Shown here: positions 12,604 through 20,196 of the stretch, piece by piece
Layout: the number at the start of each line of letters is the position of its first letter
Numbering within the stretch: position 1 is the stretch's first letter
DNA from: a virus
Direction: 5' to 3' (one strand)
DNA: 22,446 bases
IMG/VR virus record: IMGVR_UViG_3300023179_000551
Coordinates: 1 to 22,446 of that record
Made by a program: the position numbers and the translations under genes
Notes under the pieces: model-generated
What the model saw: only the letters and a program-made list of their open reading frames with translations
What the model was told of the DNA's origin: nothing
The model's database searches: none

Positions 12604-12771
12604 GTGAAAAGAAACGTAAAAAGTAGTACGTCCCCGCGTGGATTTAAAAAATTGCAATGCAAATATTGTAATGAAATTTGTCAAAAAGTAGATATGAATG
12701 CAACAGCAGTAACATGCAGTAGTTGCGTATCAAAACTTGTTAATGGCCATCAATTGGAAATACGAAAATAA
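12604..12771 (+). CDS. Small zinc-ribbon protein lacking an ATG start
   Basis: The frame encodes about 55 residues from the GTG at 12604 (VKRNVKSSTSPRGFKK...). Two Cys pairs, CKYC and CSSC, spaced by 17 residues form a zinc-ribbon of the CxxC...CxxC type. The basic N-terminus suggests nucleic-acid contact. There is no in-frame ATG between the stop at 12538 and the Cys motif; GTG at 12598 or 12604, or TTG at 12565, are the only starts. If the 163 bases between the direct repeats are skipped, an ATG-started 68-residue protein results. Function unknown. The HD-domain gene follows 20 bases later. Confidence 0.6.
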   Translation: MKRNVKSSTSPRGFKKLQCKYCNEICQKVDMNATAVTCSSCVSKLVNGHQLEIRK

Positions 12772-12791
12772 ATCTTTATATTAAATAAGTT

Positions 12792-13568
12792 ATGTTACAA
12801 GCAGAAAAAATAAAATCAAATTGGGAAAGATATCGCAATTTAGTTGATCAGTTCTTTCCTACACGAAAAAATGCATTAAATCAAATGTATGATGCATTTG
12901 AAGATCGTATGGTAATGATGCCAGCATCGTCCATTGCACATTATCACAATGCGTTTGCTGGCGGATACGTAGATCACATACTTCGAGTAATGGATTGTGC
13001 ATTAACTTTGCATAATACATGGATGGTATGTGGTGCTGATATGTCTGGTTATACTGAAGAAGAATTATTGTTTGCAGCAATGCATCACGATTTAGGTAAA
13101 GTAGGATTTCCAGGAGATGGTAACGAAGTTTATCAAGTAGAAACTTCAGATTGGCATCGCAAGAATCAAAACAAAATGTATCGTCATAATGAAAACATTC
13201 CATTTACCATGGTGCCAGATCTTTCAATTTGGTTGCTGCAAGAATATGATGTTAAAATGTCTTGGAATGAATATCAGGCAATTAAAATTCATGATGGAAT
13301 GTATGATGATGCAAATAAGCCGTATTTTGTTGCTCGTTCAGCACAAGCCAAATTGAAAACAAATCTTCCTATCATTTTGCATCATGCAGATCATATGGCA
13401 GCACAAATTGAATATGAACGTTGGAGAAATCGAAATAACGAATCACCTAAACCGGTTTCTGAAAAAAATAAAATACAAAAATCTGCAGCATTAAAAAATC
13501 TTGCAGAAAATAATCCGGATGTAGAACAAGCAATAACGGATATTTTCAAAGCATTTAACGGAGAATAA
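12792..13568 (+). CDS. HD-domain phosphohydrolase-like protein
   Basis: A 258-residue protein with the HD metal-site series: H62 (GGYVDHILRV), HHDLGKVG at 98-105 with H99/D100, KIHDG with H167/D168, and HHADHMA with H198 and D200. HD proteins hydrolyse phosphate esters of nucleotides (dNTPases, cyclic-nucleotide or ppGpp hydrolases). The substrate here cannot be told; a role in nucleotide metabolism or against host nucleotide signalling is inference. The C-terminus (from about 210) is a charged helical tail (KPVSEKNKIQKSAALKNLAE). It is 1 base before the next gene, so it is translated together with the membrane protein and the sigma factor. Confidence 0.8.
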   Translation: MLQAEKIKSNWERYRNLVDQFFPTRKNALNQMYDAFEDRMVMMPASSIAHYHNAFAGGYVDHILRVMDCALTLHNTWMVCGADMSGYTEEELLFAAMHHDLGKVGFPGDGNEVYQVETSDWHRKNQNKMYRHNENIPFTMVPDLSIWLLQEYDVKMSWNEYQAIKIHDGMYDDANKPYFVARSAQAKLKTNLPIILHHADHMAAQIEYERWRNRNNESPKPVSEKNKIQKSAALKNLAENNPDVEQAITDIFKAFNGE

Positions 13569-13569
13569 C

Positions 13570-13884
13570 ATGATATTTTTAATCGTAACAAACATATGTT
13601 TGCTTGTAATTAGCGCATATTTAGGATATCGAATATGGTATCTTGCTGGAATAATTGCTGACCTACAAGATCAAGATGATGATGTTGTTTCATATGTTCA
13701 ATCGTTAGAAGATACAAATCAATTTATGTATGAACAAATAAAAAAATCATATGAAAACATGCAAGAAATTGATCGTTTAGGTGCATTTGAAGCAGAAGAC
13801 GAAGCTGGCACAACATTTCAATTATTAAATGATGTTATCATAAAACTTAAGGAGCAATTTGATGTCCAGGAAGAAACAAAGTAA
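13570..13884 (+). CDS. Membrane-anchored coiled-coil protein, unknown function
   Basis: A 104-residue protein. Residues 2-22 form one transmembrane helix (FLIVTNICLLVISAYLGYRI), followed by an acidic stretch (LQDQDDDVVSYVQSLED) and a coiled-coil-like tail with RLGAFEAEDEAGTTFQLLN, and a final helix VIIKLKEQF. It probably sits in the inner membrane with the tail in the cytoplasm. Its start overlaps nothing but is 1 base after the HD gene. Its end overlaps the sigma-factor gene by 23 bases, and the AAGGAG for that gene lies inside its coding sequence. Confidence 0.75.
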   Translation: MIFLIVTNICLLVISAYLGYRIWYLAGIIADLQDQDDDVVSYVQSLEDTNQFMYEQIKKSYENMQEIDRLGAFEAEDEAGTTFQLLNDVIIKLKEQFDVQEETK

Positions 13885-14557
13885 AACATATTTTACAAAA
13901 ATAACAGATATTGCAATATCTGCTTATAATAAATCAAATAATGTTTCAATTAGAGAAAAAATTTATCGTAGATTTATTTATCCACCTTTTATGAAACTTA
14001 CTGAAAATATTATCAATAAAATTAAACCAGATTATATTGATTCATCATTTCAAGATTTGCAAACTGATTTAGTTACGTATTTAACGGCTCGTTTGGATAA
14101 ATTTAAACCAGAATTTGGAAAAGCATATTCATATTATACAAGAACAACATTTAATTATTTAATTGCAGAAAATCAAAAAGGTTATAACAAATTAAAATTA
14201 GATGCATTAGAAATTAATATTGACGAACAACGAAATGTTGTAACAGAAATTCATAACGATGAAATGCAAGAAACATTGCGAGAATTTATGGACGCATACG
14301 TTAAATATTGTTTTGACAATTTAAATTATATTTTTTCTACTCCTACGGATATTCATGTTGCAGATTCCGTATTACATATTTTTGAAACTCGAGAAAATAT
14401 TTTAGAATTTAATAAAAAAGCATTGTATATTTTAATTCGAGAACGATCAGGTTTAGAAACTTCAAATATTACTAAAGTTATAAAAACATTAAAATCAATT
14501 TATGATACTAAATTTTTAGAATATTCACAATCAGATTTTATAAAATTGCCTTTTTGA
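13862..14557 (+). CDS. 55: Late-transcription sigma factor, T4 gp55-like
   Basis: A 231-residue sigma-70-type protein. The pattern IREKIYRRFIYPPFMKLTEN, then DYIDSSFQDLQTDLVTYLTA and KFKPEFGKAYSYYTRTTFNY, is the sigma region 2 plan (core binding and -10 recognition) as found in T4-type gp55 proteins; T4 gp55 is about 185 residues and lacks most of region 4. Such factors redirect host RNA polymerase to late promoters together with the sliding clamp. I chose the ATG at 13862, with AAGGAG eight bases upstream, over the TTG at 13859. It sits immediately before the baseplate operon, whose first gene carries a late-type box. The C-terminus ends SDFIKLPF, which could hold the clamp-binding tail. Confidence 0.8.
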   Translation: MSRKKQSKTYFTKITDIAISAYNKSNNVSIREKIYRRFIYPPFMKLTENIINKIKPDYIDSSFQDLQTDLVTYLTARLDKFKPEFGKAYSYYTRTTFNYLIAENQKGYNKLKLDALEINIDEQRNVVTEIHNDEMQETLREFMDAYVKYCFDNLNYIFSTPTDIHVADSVLHIFETRENILEFNKKALYILIRERSGLETSNITKVIKTLKSIYDTKFLEYSQSDFIKLPF

Positions 14558-14566
14558 TATTTATTT
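14557..14566 (+). promoter_or_regulatory. Late-type promoter box (variant ATATTTATTT)
   Basis: It overlaps the stop codon of the sigma-factor gene (TGA at 14555-14557) and lies 13 bases before the ATG at 14580, followed by AAAAGG. It probably starts the baseplate operon. Confidence 0.5.
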
Positions 14567-14579
14567 AAAAGGTTTTGTT

Positions 14580-15011
14580 ATGGATAAAAATGATGAAATA
14601 TTTAAAGGTACATCGTTTTCAGATCTAATGTCCGATGTTTATCATAATTCAAAAAAGAAAGACCGACAAATCAATCAACTTATTGCACAACTTCACCCAT
14701 TAATTAAAAATGCATCCGATGCTACAATCATTGTGCCTTTAATTAAAGAATATCTAGATGTTGCAGTTAAAAATGATGATCATTTAGTTAAATTAACTGC
14801 AATAGTTCAACGCTATATTTCTACAAAACAAACTATTTCTGGAGCAGATGGATTACTTAGTGATGAAGAAAAACAACAACTTCTTCATGTTGCTGAACAA
14901 ACGTTATCTGCAGAATTAACTGATGAATTAGATTCAATTGAACAAGAATCAATAGCATTAAAACAACGTATAGCATCATCAAATAAAACAAAAAAGGATA
15001 TTGATGTCTGA
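14580..15011 (+). CDS. Unrecognised helical protein at the head of the baseplate operon
   Basis: A 143-residue charged, almost wholly helical protein. Residues 1-30 are polar (FKGTSFSDLMSDVYHNSKKK); later helices include LTAIVQRYIS and LLSDEEKQQLLHVAEQTLSA, and the end is a coiled-coil-like stretch (LDSIEQESIALKQRIASSNK). It overlaps the following hub gene by 8 bases. The position between gp55 and the hub protein suggests a tail-assembly role (chaperone or baseplate part), but no family is recognised. Confidence 0.65.
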   Translation: MDKNDEIFKGTSFSDLMSDVYHNSKKKDRQINQLIAQLHPLIKNASDATIIVPLIKEYLDVAVKNDDHLVKLTAIVQRYISTKQTISGADGLLSDEEKQQLLHVAEQTLSAELTDELDSIEQESIALKQRIASSNKTKKDIDV

Positions 15012-16038
15012 GCAAAACAGTACGTTATTTTTAATTGGCGAAGTTGTAAATGGTTATGATAATACATTAAAATATATTGAATCGGGGTCGACTTCTACAA
15101 CTAATAAATTATTTACTATACAAGTACGTACAGTTAATCGATATACAAAACAAACTGATACATATACGTGTCGTCCGTTTAATTTAAACATCAAACAAAT
15201 TCCATTAATCGGAGAACATGTATTAATATTTTGTGCATATAATCAAGAAACTACATTAGATGTTACAAATATTGAATGGTATTATTTACAACCATATGCA
15301 ATACAATCTTCAATTAATTCAAATATTGTTCCGGGAATTTCATACGGCAAAAATATATCAGAAGATCAAATTAAGAATATTCAGCCAGGAAAAGTTTTTC
15401 AAACAAAATTTATTTCTCCATTACAACCATATGAAGGTGATATTATGATTGAAGGTCGTTGGGGAAATACAATACGATTAGGAAGTACTACTTCAAATCA
15501 AGATGAATTGCTAAATCCAACATGGAGTGGAACAGAATTGGGTGATCCAATAATGATATTTTCAAATGGTCAACAAAATAAATCTAATAAACAATTTGTA
15601 GTAGAAAATTTAAAACAAGATCCAGCATCAATGTATTTAACATCTACACAAAAAATCAATAATTTTTATTTAGGAACTAATACAAATAAACGACCATTAA
15701 CTAAATTTAAATCAGAATCTCAATTTGATAAATCGCAATTTATTGGTTCTGCAGATCGAATTATATTAACAGCAAAAACGGATATAGCTGTTGTAGATTC
15801 AGTTAAAGCAATTGTGTTAAATTCACCCAAAGTGTATATTGGTAACGATGGTGCCGCAGAACCAATTCCGCACGGAAAAGTGTTGTATGATATATTAAAT
15901 GATATTTTATTAACGTTGTCTGCAGGTACCGTTGGTACAGCTGGAATAACAAGTCAATTTATAAACAATGAAAATATTTCATCAGCTAGACGCAAATTAA
16001 ATCAACTATTAAGTAAAAATTATTTCATAAAAAAATAA
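15004..16038 (+). CDS. Baseplate hub / spike protein with gp5-like OB region
   Basis: A 344-residue protein. I use the ATG at 15004 (ribosome binding site AAAAAGGATATTG) rather than the TTG at 15001. The region around residues 140-165 (YEGDIMIEGRWGNTIRLGST) is typical of the gp5/VgrG-type OB-fold and hub segment, and DRIILTAKTDIAVVDSVKAI followed by LNSPKVYIG near 250-280 resembles the strand repeats at the foot of a spike beta-helix. No lysozyme domain is present, unlike T4 gp5; the separate cell-wall hydrolase at 87 may supply that activity. The gene order (hub, then gp25, then gp6) supports a baseplate role. Confidence 0.7.
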   Translation: MSEQNSTLFLIGEVVNGYDNTLKYIESGSTSTTNKLFTIQVRTVNRYTKQTDTYTCRPFNLNIKQIPLIGEHVLIFCAYNQETTLDVTNIEWYYLQPYAIQSSINSNIVPGISYGKNISEDQIKNIQPGKVFQTKFISPLQPYEGDIMIEGRWGNTIRLGSTTSNQDELLNPTWSGTELGDPIMIFSNGQQNKSNKQFVVENLKQDPASMYLTSTQKINNFYLGTNTNKRPLTKFKSESQFDKSQFIGSADRIILTAKTDIAVVDSVKAIVLNSPKVYIGNDGAAEPIPHGKVLYDILNDILLTLSAGTVGTAGITSQFINNENISSARRKLNQLLSKNYFIKK

Positions 16039-16045
16039 GGACATT

Positions 16046-16861
16046 ATGCCAATTACTCCGCCATTAGATAAAATACCCGCATTGCCAGCTCAAGGAGTAT
16101 CATTATTAATGAAGCAAGTAAATTTACAAGTTTCAAAATTAATTAATGATATAAATAAATTGTTAGAGTCTATTAATAAACTTTCTGAAACAACTAGTTG
16201 CAGTGATCCTAAAACTAAACAAGCAAAAGATGATTTAGCTAATGTTTTAAATGGTATTACTAAAATACAACAGCTGCCAACTAAAATACAACCAGTTATA
16301 ACTGGATTACAATTAGCAGTTACAACTGCACAAGCAATAAAAGCTGCGCAACTATTAAATCCAGCAACAGCACCAGCAATTATTTCAGCAGAATTACTAT
16401 TAGTACAAAATATGACTATTGCAAATAGTATACAAGCATTAACTCAACTACAACAAATACCGCAAATACTTAAAGATTCGTTATCTGGAATTAATTTACC
16501 ATTAAATGATTCATTGAATACATTATCTACAATTTGCAACGTTGAAAATACTTCATACGAATTGCCAAACGAATTAATTTCTACTACACCTACACAAACT
16601 ATTGATTCAGATTTTTATAACACATTTAATGTATCGGATTCGGATTTAGATGCAAGATTACAGTTGATACAAGATCTTGTAGCACAACAAAAAGATTTAT
16701 TAACTTCATTAGAAGAAGCTCCTAGTAAAGTTTATGAAGGCGAAACACAACCAACACCTGAATTAGGAAAACCTGGAGATTATTTTGTTGATAATAAAAA
16801 TCGTATAATATATGGTCCTAAAATTTTAAGAAATGAATGGCCCGCGGGCGTAAATTACTAA
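16046..16861 (+). CDS. Tail/baseplate-associated helical protein with collagen-like tip motif
   Basis: A 271-residue protein, 7 bases after the hub gene with AAGGACATT as ribosome binding site. Residues about 20-180 are long Ala/Leu/Ile/Gln-rich helices (TGLQLAVTTAQAIKAAQLL), probably a helical bundle or trimeric coiled coil. The C-terminus (about 233-271) has GKPGDYFVDNKNRIIYGPK and a final WPAGVNY, a motif seen at the ends of phage fibre and tip proteins (G-x-P-G-D-Y-[YF]-[VI]-D ... IYGPK). It is most likely a structural tail protein; exact position unknown. Confidence 0.65.
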   Translation: MPITPPLDKIPALPAQGVSLLMKQVNLQVSKLINDINKLLESINKLSETTSCSDPKTKQAKDDLANVLNGITKIQQLPTKIQPVITGLQLAVTTAQAIKAAQLLNPATAPAIISAELLLVQNMTIANSIQALTQLQQIPQILKDSLSGINLPLNDSLNTLSTICNVENTSYELPNELISTTPTQTIDSDFYNTFNVSDSDLDARLQLIQDLVAQQKDLLTSLEEAPSKVYEGETQPTPELGKPGDYFVDNKNRIIYGPKILRNEWPAGVNY

Positions 16862-16866
16862 ACTTA

Positions 16867-16876
16867 ATATTTATAT
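16867..16876 (+). promoter_or_regulatory. Late-type promoter box ATATTTATAT
   Basis: Exact ATATTTATAT in the 27-base gap between two baseplate-operon genes, 12 bases before the ATG at 16889. If it works as a promoter the leader would be very short; no AAGG follows. Confidence 0.45.
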
Positions 16877-16888
16877 AAAAGTATTCAT

Positions 16889-17392
16889 ATGGATTCAAAA
16901 ATTTTAATAAAAGCACTTAAAACTGCAATGCGAGAAGTTATAAAAGAAGAATTAACCGAAATTCTTCGGGAAGGTTTACAATCTACAATTACGGAAATAA
17001 AACAATCTACACCTGTTTTACAACCAATTCAAAAAAATACAACAAATCAAATTAAAAAATCAAAAATACAGTTTCAAGATAATAAATGGGCAGATATTTT
17101 AAATGAAACAAATGCTTTGTCAGAAGATCATTCGATAACAATGAATAGTTTTCGTGATATAATGAATGAAGGTATTGAAGAAATTCGAATGACATCACAA
17201 GATGCAAACAATTTTGGAACGATGCGAAAAAATATAAAAGAATCAATTGAAATTGCACCAGTTGAAACAAAAATCATGGAAGATCCTGAAACCGGAACAG
17301 TTCTCGAGGTACCTCAAGAAATTCAACATGTAATGACCCGAGATTATTCTTCGTTGATGCATGCAATCAATAAAAAACGAGGAATAAAATAA
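16889..17392 (+). CDS. Unrecognised protein before gp25
   Basis: A 167-residue charged protein. The N-terminal helix LIKALKTAMREVIKEELTEI is followed by a polar linker (about 35-65), a segment FQDNKWADILNETNALSED, and a C-terminal part ending VMTRDYSSLMHAINKKRG. Near residue 130 it has MEDPETGTVLEVPQEI, which looks like a short beta-hairpin. It lies 1 base before the gp25 gene. The context points to a tail-assembly protein, but no family is recognised. Confidence 0.65.
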   Translation: MDSKILIKALKTAMREVIKEELTEILREGLQSTITEIKQSTPVLQPIQKNTTNQIKKSKIQFQDNKWADILNETNALSEDHSITMNSFRDIMNEGIEEIRMTSQDANNFGTMRKNIKESIEIAPVETKIMEDPETGTVLEVPQEIQHVMTRDYSSLMHAINKKRGIK

Positions 17393-17393
17393 A

Positions 17394-17837
17394 ATGTCAT
17401 ATGTAGTCGATAATAATCCTAAAATTATCAATAAAAACCCAACTCCATTGGGAATTAAATCCACGTTCAATGGAGTTGGAATTTTTACTACAAATTACAC
17501 AAATTCACAACAAGCTCGAGATAATTTTAAAAATTTATTATTAACTAGAAAAGGAGAACGTTTATATCATCCAAATTTTGGTTGTGATTTATTAAATATA
17601 TTGTTTCAGCCCATAACTGATCAAATAACCGATGATATCAATACTACAATACGAAATACAGTTTCATATTGGTTGCCGTATTTATCAATTGATACTATTG
17701 ATATTGATACGTCATCAAACGATATAATACCAAATCATACAATAAAAATCAATATTGTATTTAGCGTATTCGATAGTATTGAAACAAATACAATTGTAAT
17801 TTTTGCAGCAGAAAATGGAATATTACGGATAGAATAA
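17394..17837 (+). CDS. 25: Baseplate wedge subunit, T4 gp25-like
   Basis: A 147-residue protein of the GPW/gp25 family. The signature NFKNLLLTRKGERLYHPNFG lies at residues 44-63 and is followed by LLNILFQPITDQ. gp25 forms the conserved core of the baseplate wedge and helps nucleate sheath polymerisation in contractile tails. The length fits the family (T4 gp25 is 132 residues). It lies 2 bases before the gp6 gene, the same order as in many T4-like phages. Confidence 0.92.
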   Translation: MSYVVDNNPKIINKNPTPLGIKSTFNGVGIFTTNYTNSQQARDNFKNLLLTRKGERLYHPNFGCDLLNILFQPITDQITDDINTTIRNTVSYWLPYLSIDTIDIDTSSNDIIPNHTIKINIVFSVFDSIETNTIVIFAAENGILRIE

Positions 17838-17839
17838 AA

Positions 17840-19723
17840 ATGGAATTAAAAAAACGAGACGTATCGTATTTAGGAAAAGATTTTGGTCAATTTAGAAAAA
17901 ACTTAATTGATTTTACAAAACAATATTTTCCACAAACATATACTGATTTTAATGAATCTTCTCCTGGTATGATGTTTTTAGAATTGTCAGCATATGTTGG
18001 AGATGTACTATCATACTACGCTGATACAAATTTGAAAGAATCGTTGCTAGAACAAGCTACGGAACGAGCTAATATTTACGATTTAGCTCGAGCGTTAGGA
18101 TATAAACCAAAAAATGTTATACCAGCATATGTTGATCTAGATGTATATCAATTGGTACCTGCAATCGGATCTGGTTCTAATGTAATGCCAGATTTTAATT
18201 ATGCATTATCAATTAAACCAGGTATGCAAATAAAACAAGAAACGGGAAACGTAGAATTTAGAACGTTAGATTCTATAGATTTTGCATTTTCTTCTAGTGT
18301 CAATCCAACCGCCGTTACAATTTTCCAAACAAATACAGTAACAAATGATCCATTATATTTTTTATTAAAAAAACAAATTCGTGCAGTATCTGGTAATATT
18401 GTTACAGCTACATACACATTTGGTTCGCCTATTCCTTATGATAAAATTGTATTACCAGATACAAATATTATTGAAATAATTTCAGTACAAGAATCTGATG
18501 GTGATAATTGGTATGAAGTTCCATATTTAGCTCAAGATACTATATTTGAAACAGTACCGAATATTGTAGAAAATGATCCTGTATTATCTACATATCGAGA
18601 TTCGGCGCCTAGTTTATTAAAATTGCGAAAAGCATCAAAACGTTTTATAACAAGATTGCGAAGCGATAATCGTTTAGAAATACAATTTGGAGCAGGTGTA
18701 TCGGATAATAACGATGAAGAAATTGTACCTAATCCGGATAATGTAGGAAATGGTTTAGCGGGATTTCGTAAAAACATCAATGTAGATATTGATCCATCTA
18801 ATTTTTTATATACAAGAACATATGGACAGGCGCCTGCAAATACTACTTTAACTGTAACATATTCTATAAGTAATGGTATAACGGAAAACGTAGCAGCAAA
18901 TACGTTAACAAATATTAAGTTGATTAATTTTACACAAGATATAAATTCTATTAATAATGCTAACATGATGAATTTTGTAAAAAATTCAATTTCAGTTAAT
19001 AATTCATTGCCTGCAGCTGGTGCAAAAAATATAGAATCATTACAAGATATAAAAAATAATGCATTAGCAAATTTTGCAACACAAAATCGATTAGTAACAC
19101 GAGAAGATTATATAATACGTTGTTATTCTATGCCATCAAAATTTGGTAGTATAGCAAAAGCATATATTGTACCAGATGATCAAATTACTCAACAAGATTT
19201 AATTGATCGACGAATTGCAAATCCATTGGCATTAAATTTATATGTTTTAGGATATAATTCATCAAAACAATTAACTATTTCAAATCAAGCAATCAAAGAA
19301 AATTTAAAAACATATCTAAATTATTATAGAATCTTAACAGATGCAGTTAATATTAAAGATGCATTCATAATTAATATCGGCGTAAATTTTCAAATATCAG
19401 TTTTATCAAATTATAATAGTAACGAAGTTTTATTGAAATGTATTGATGCATTAAAACTTTATTTTGATATTGATAAATGGCAAATAAATCAACCAATTGT
19501 AAAATCAGATATCATGAATGTATTAGCAAATGTAACTGGAGTTCAAAATATCATAAATATTGAAATTCAAAATTTATTTGATAGTACATTGAATTATTCT
19601 GGAAATATTTATGATATTTCAACTGCAACAAAAAATGGTGTTATTTATCCATCACTTGATCCTAGTATTTTTGAAGTTAAATTTCCAAATCAAGATATTC
19701 GCGGTCGAGTCGTAAATTATTAA
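17840..19723 (+). CDS. 6: Baseplate wedge subunit, T4 gp6-like (baseplate J family)
   Basis: A 627-residue protein, close to T4 gp6 (660). The N-terminal block SSPGMMFLELSAYVGDVLSY followed by NLKESLLEQATERANIYDLA (about 40-82) is the hallmark of gp6/baseplate J-like proteins. A later conserved part, LVTREDYIIRCYSMPSKFGS (about 419-440), matches the family's middle domain. gp6 dimers tie neighbouring wedges into the baseplate ring. The C-terminal 170 residues are mixed alpha/beta, ending FPNQDIRGRVVNY. It follows gp25 by 2 bases, so the two are translated together. Confidence 0.93.
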   Translation: MELKKRDVSYLGKDFGQFRKNLIDFTKQYFPQTYTDFNESSPGMMFLELSAYVGDVLSYYADTNLKESLLEQATERANIYDLARALGYKPKNVIPAYVDLDVYQLVPAIGSGSNVMPDFNYALSIKPGMQIKQETGNVEFRTLDSIDFAFSSSVNPTAVTIFQTNTVTNDPLYFLLKKQIRAVSGNIVTATYTFGSPIPYDKIVLPDTNIIEIISVQESDGDNWYEVPYLAQDTIFETVPNIVENDPVLSTYRDSAPSLLKLRKASKRFITRLRSDNRLEIQFGAGVSDNNDEEIVPNPDNVGNGLAGFRKNINVDIDPSNFLYTRTYGQAPANTTLTVTYSISNGITENVAANTLTNIKLINFTQDINSINNANMMNFVKNSISVNNSLPAAGAKNIESLQDIKNNALANFATQNRLVTREDYIIRCYSMPSKFGSIAKAYIVPDDQITQQDLIDRRIANPLALNLYVLGYNSSKQLTISNQAIKENLKTYLNYYRILTDAVNIKDAFIINIGVNFQISVLSNYNSNEVLLKCIDALKLYFDIDKWQINQPIVKSDIMNVLANVTGVQNIINIEIQNLFDSTLNYSGNIYDISTATKNGVIYPSLDPSIFEVKFPNQDIRGRVVNY

Positions 19724-19730
19724 TCTTTTT

Positions 19731-19740
19731 ATATTTATAT
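19731..19740 (+). promoter_or_regulatory. Late-type promoter box ATATTTATAT
   Basis: Exact ATATTTATAT 7 bases after the gp6 stop and 16 bases before the next ATG, followed by AAAAAAGG. It likely separates the wedge genes from the fibre genes. Confidence 0.55.
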
Positions 19741-19756
19741 GTAAAAAAGGATTGTA

Positions 19757-20188
19757 ATGGGCGTATTGAATACAAATCGTTTGCAAATCGTTGCCGGTGG
19801 TTTAATTTCTGCTAGTTTTGTTAGTGATTTATATGATGTTTTTACGAGTCATGTTGCAGAATCGGTTTCTATTTCAGGATCATTAATTGTTACTGGTAGT
19901 ATTACTAGTAGTTTATTTGGAACTGCAACAACTGCTTCATATGTATTAAATTCTGTTAGTTCATCATATTCTGCTACATCTTCATATGTTTCCAGTGCAG
20001 TTTCTGCATCATATGTATCGGGGTCGTTAGTTCGATCAATAACCGGTTCATTTAACTATGTTTCGGTTGCAACTAATTTTATCACACAAGGTACAGTATT
20101 TATGTATACAGCATCATTACCAACCACAGATCCGGGCGTAGTAAATCAATTATGGAGAAGTGGAAGTCATTTAATGATTAGTATTTAA
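19757..20188 (+). CDS. Fibre-like protein with Ser/Tyr repeats
   Basis: A 143-residue protein. After a helical start (MGVLNTNRLQIVAGGLISAS) residues about 38-90 consist of short SxY repeats: ASYVLNS, SSYSATS, SSYVSSA, SASYVSG. Repeats of this kind occur in the shafts of phage tail fibres and make extended trimeric beta structure. The end (TASLPTTDPGVVNQLWRSGS) resembles a small tip motif. Good AAAAAAGG ribosome binding site and late box upstream. Probably a short tail-fibre or connector piece. Confidence 0.65.
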   Translation: MGVLNTNRLQIVAGGLISASFVSDLYDVFTSHVAESVSISGSLIVTGSITSSLFGTATTASYVLNSVSSSYSATSSYVSSAVSASYVSGSLVRSITGSFNYVSVATNFITQGTVFMYTASLPTTDPGVVNQLWRSGSHLMISI

Positions 20189-20196
20189 GGTAATAT

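Noticed and set aside
12859-13203. 114-residue minus-strand frame opposite the HD-domain gene
   Set aside because: The His-rich composition comes from reading the HD gene backwards; no independent evidence of coding.
18532-18966. 144-residue minus-strand frame inside the gp6-like gene
   Set aside because: Antisense to a well-supported baseplate gene; no ribosome binding site or promoter.
19860-20030. DNA tandem repeat or CRISPR-like array in the fibre gene
   Set aside because: The periodicity is at the protein level (SxY repeats of 7-8 residues) with no conserved DNA spacer or repeat units.
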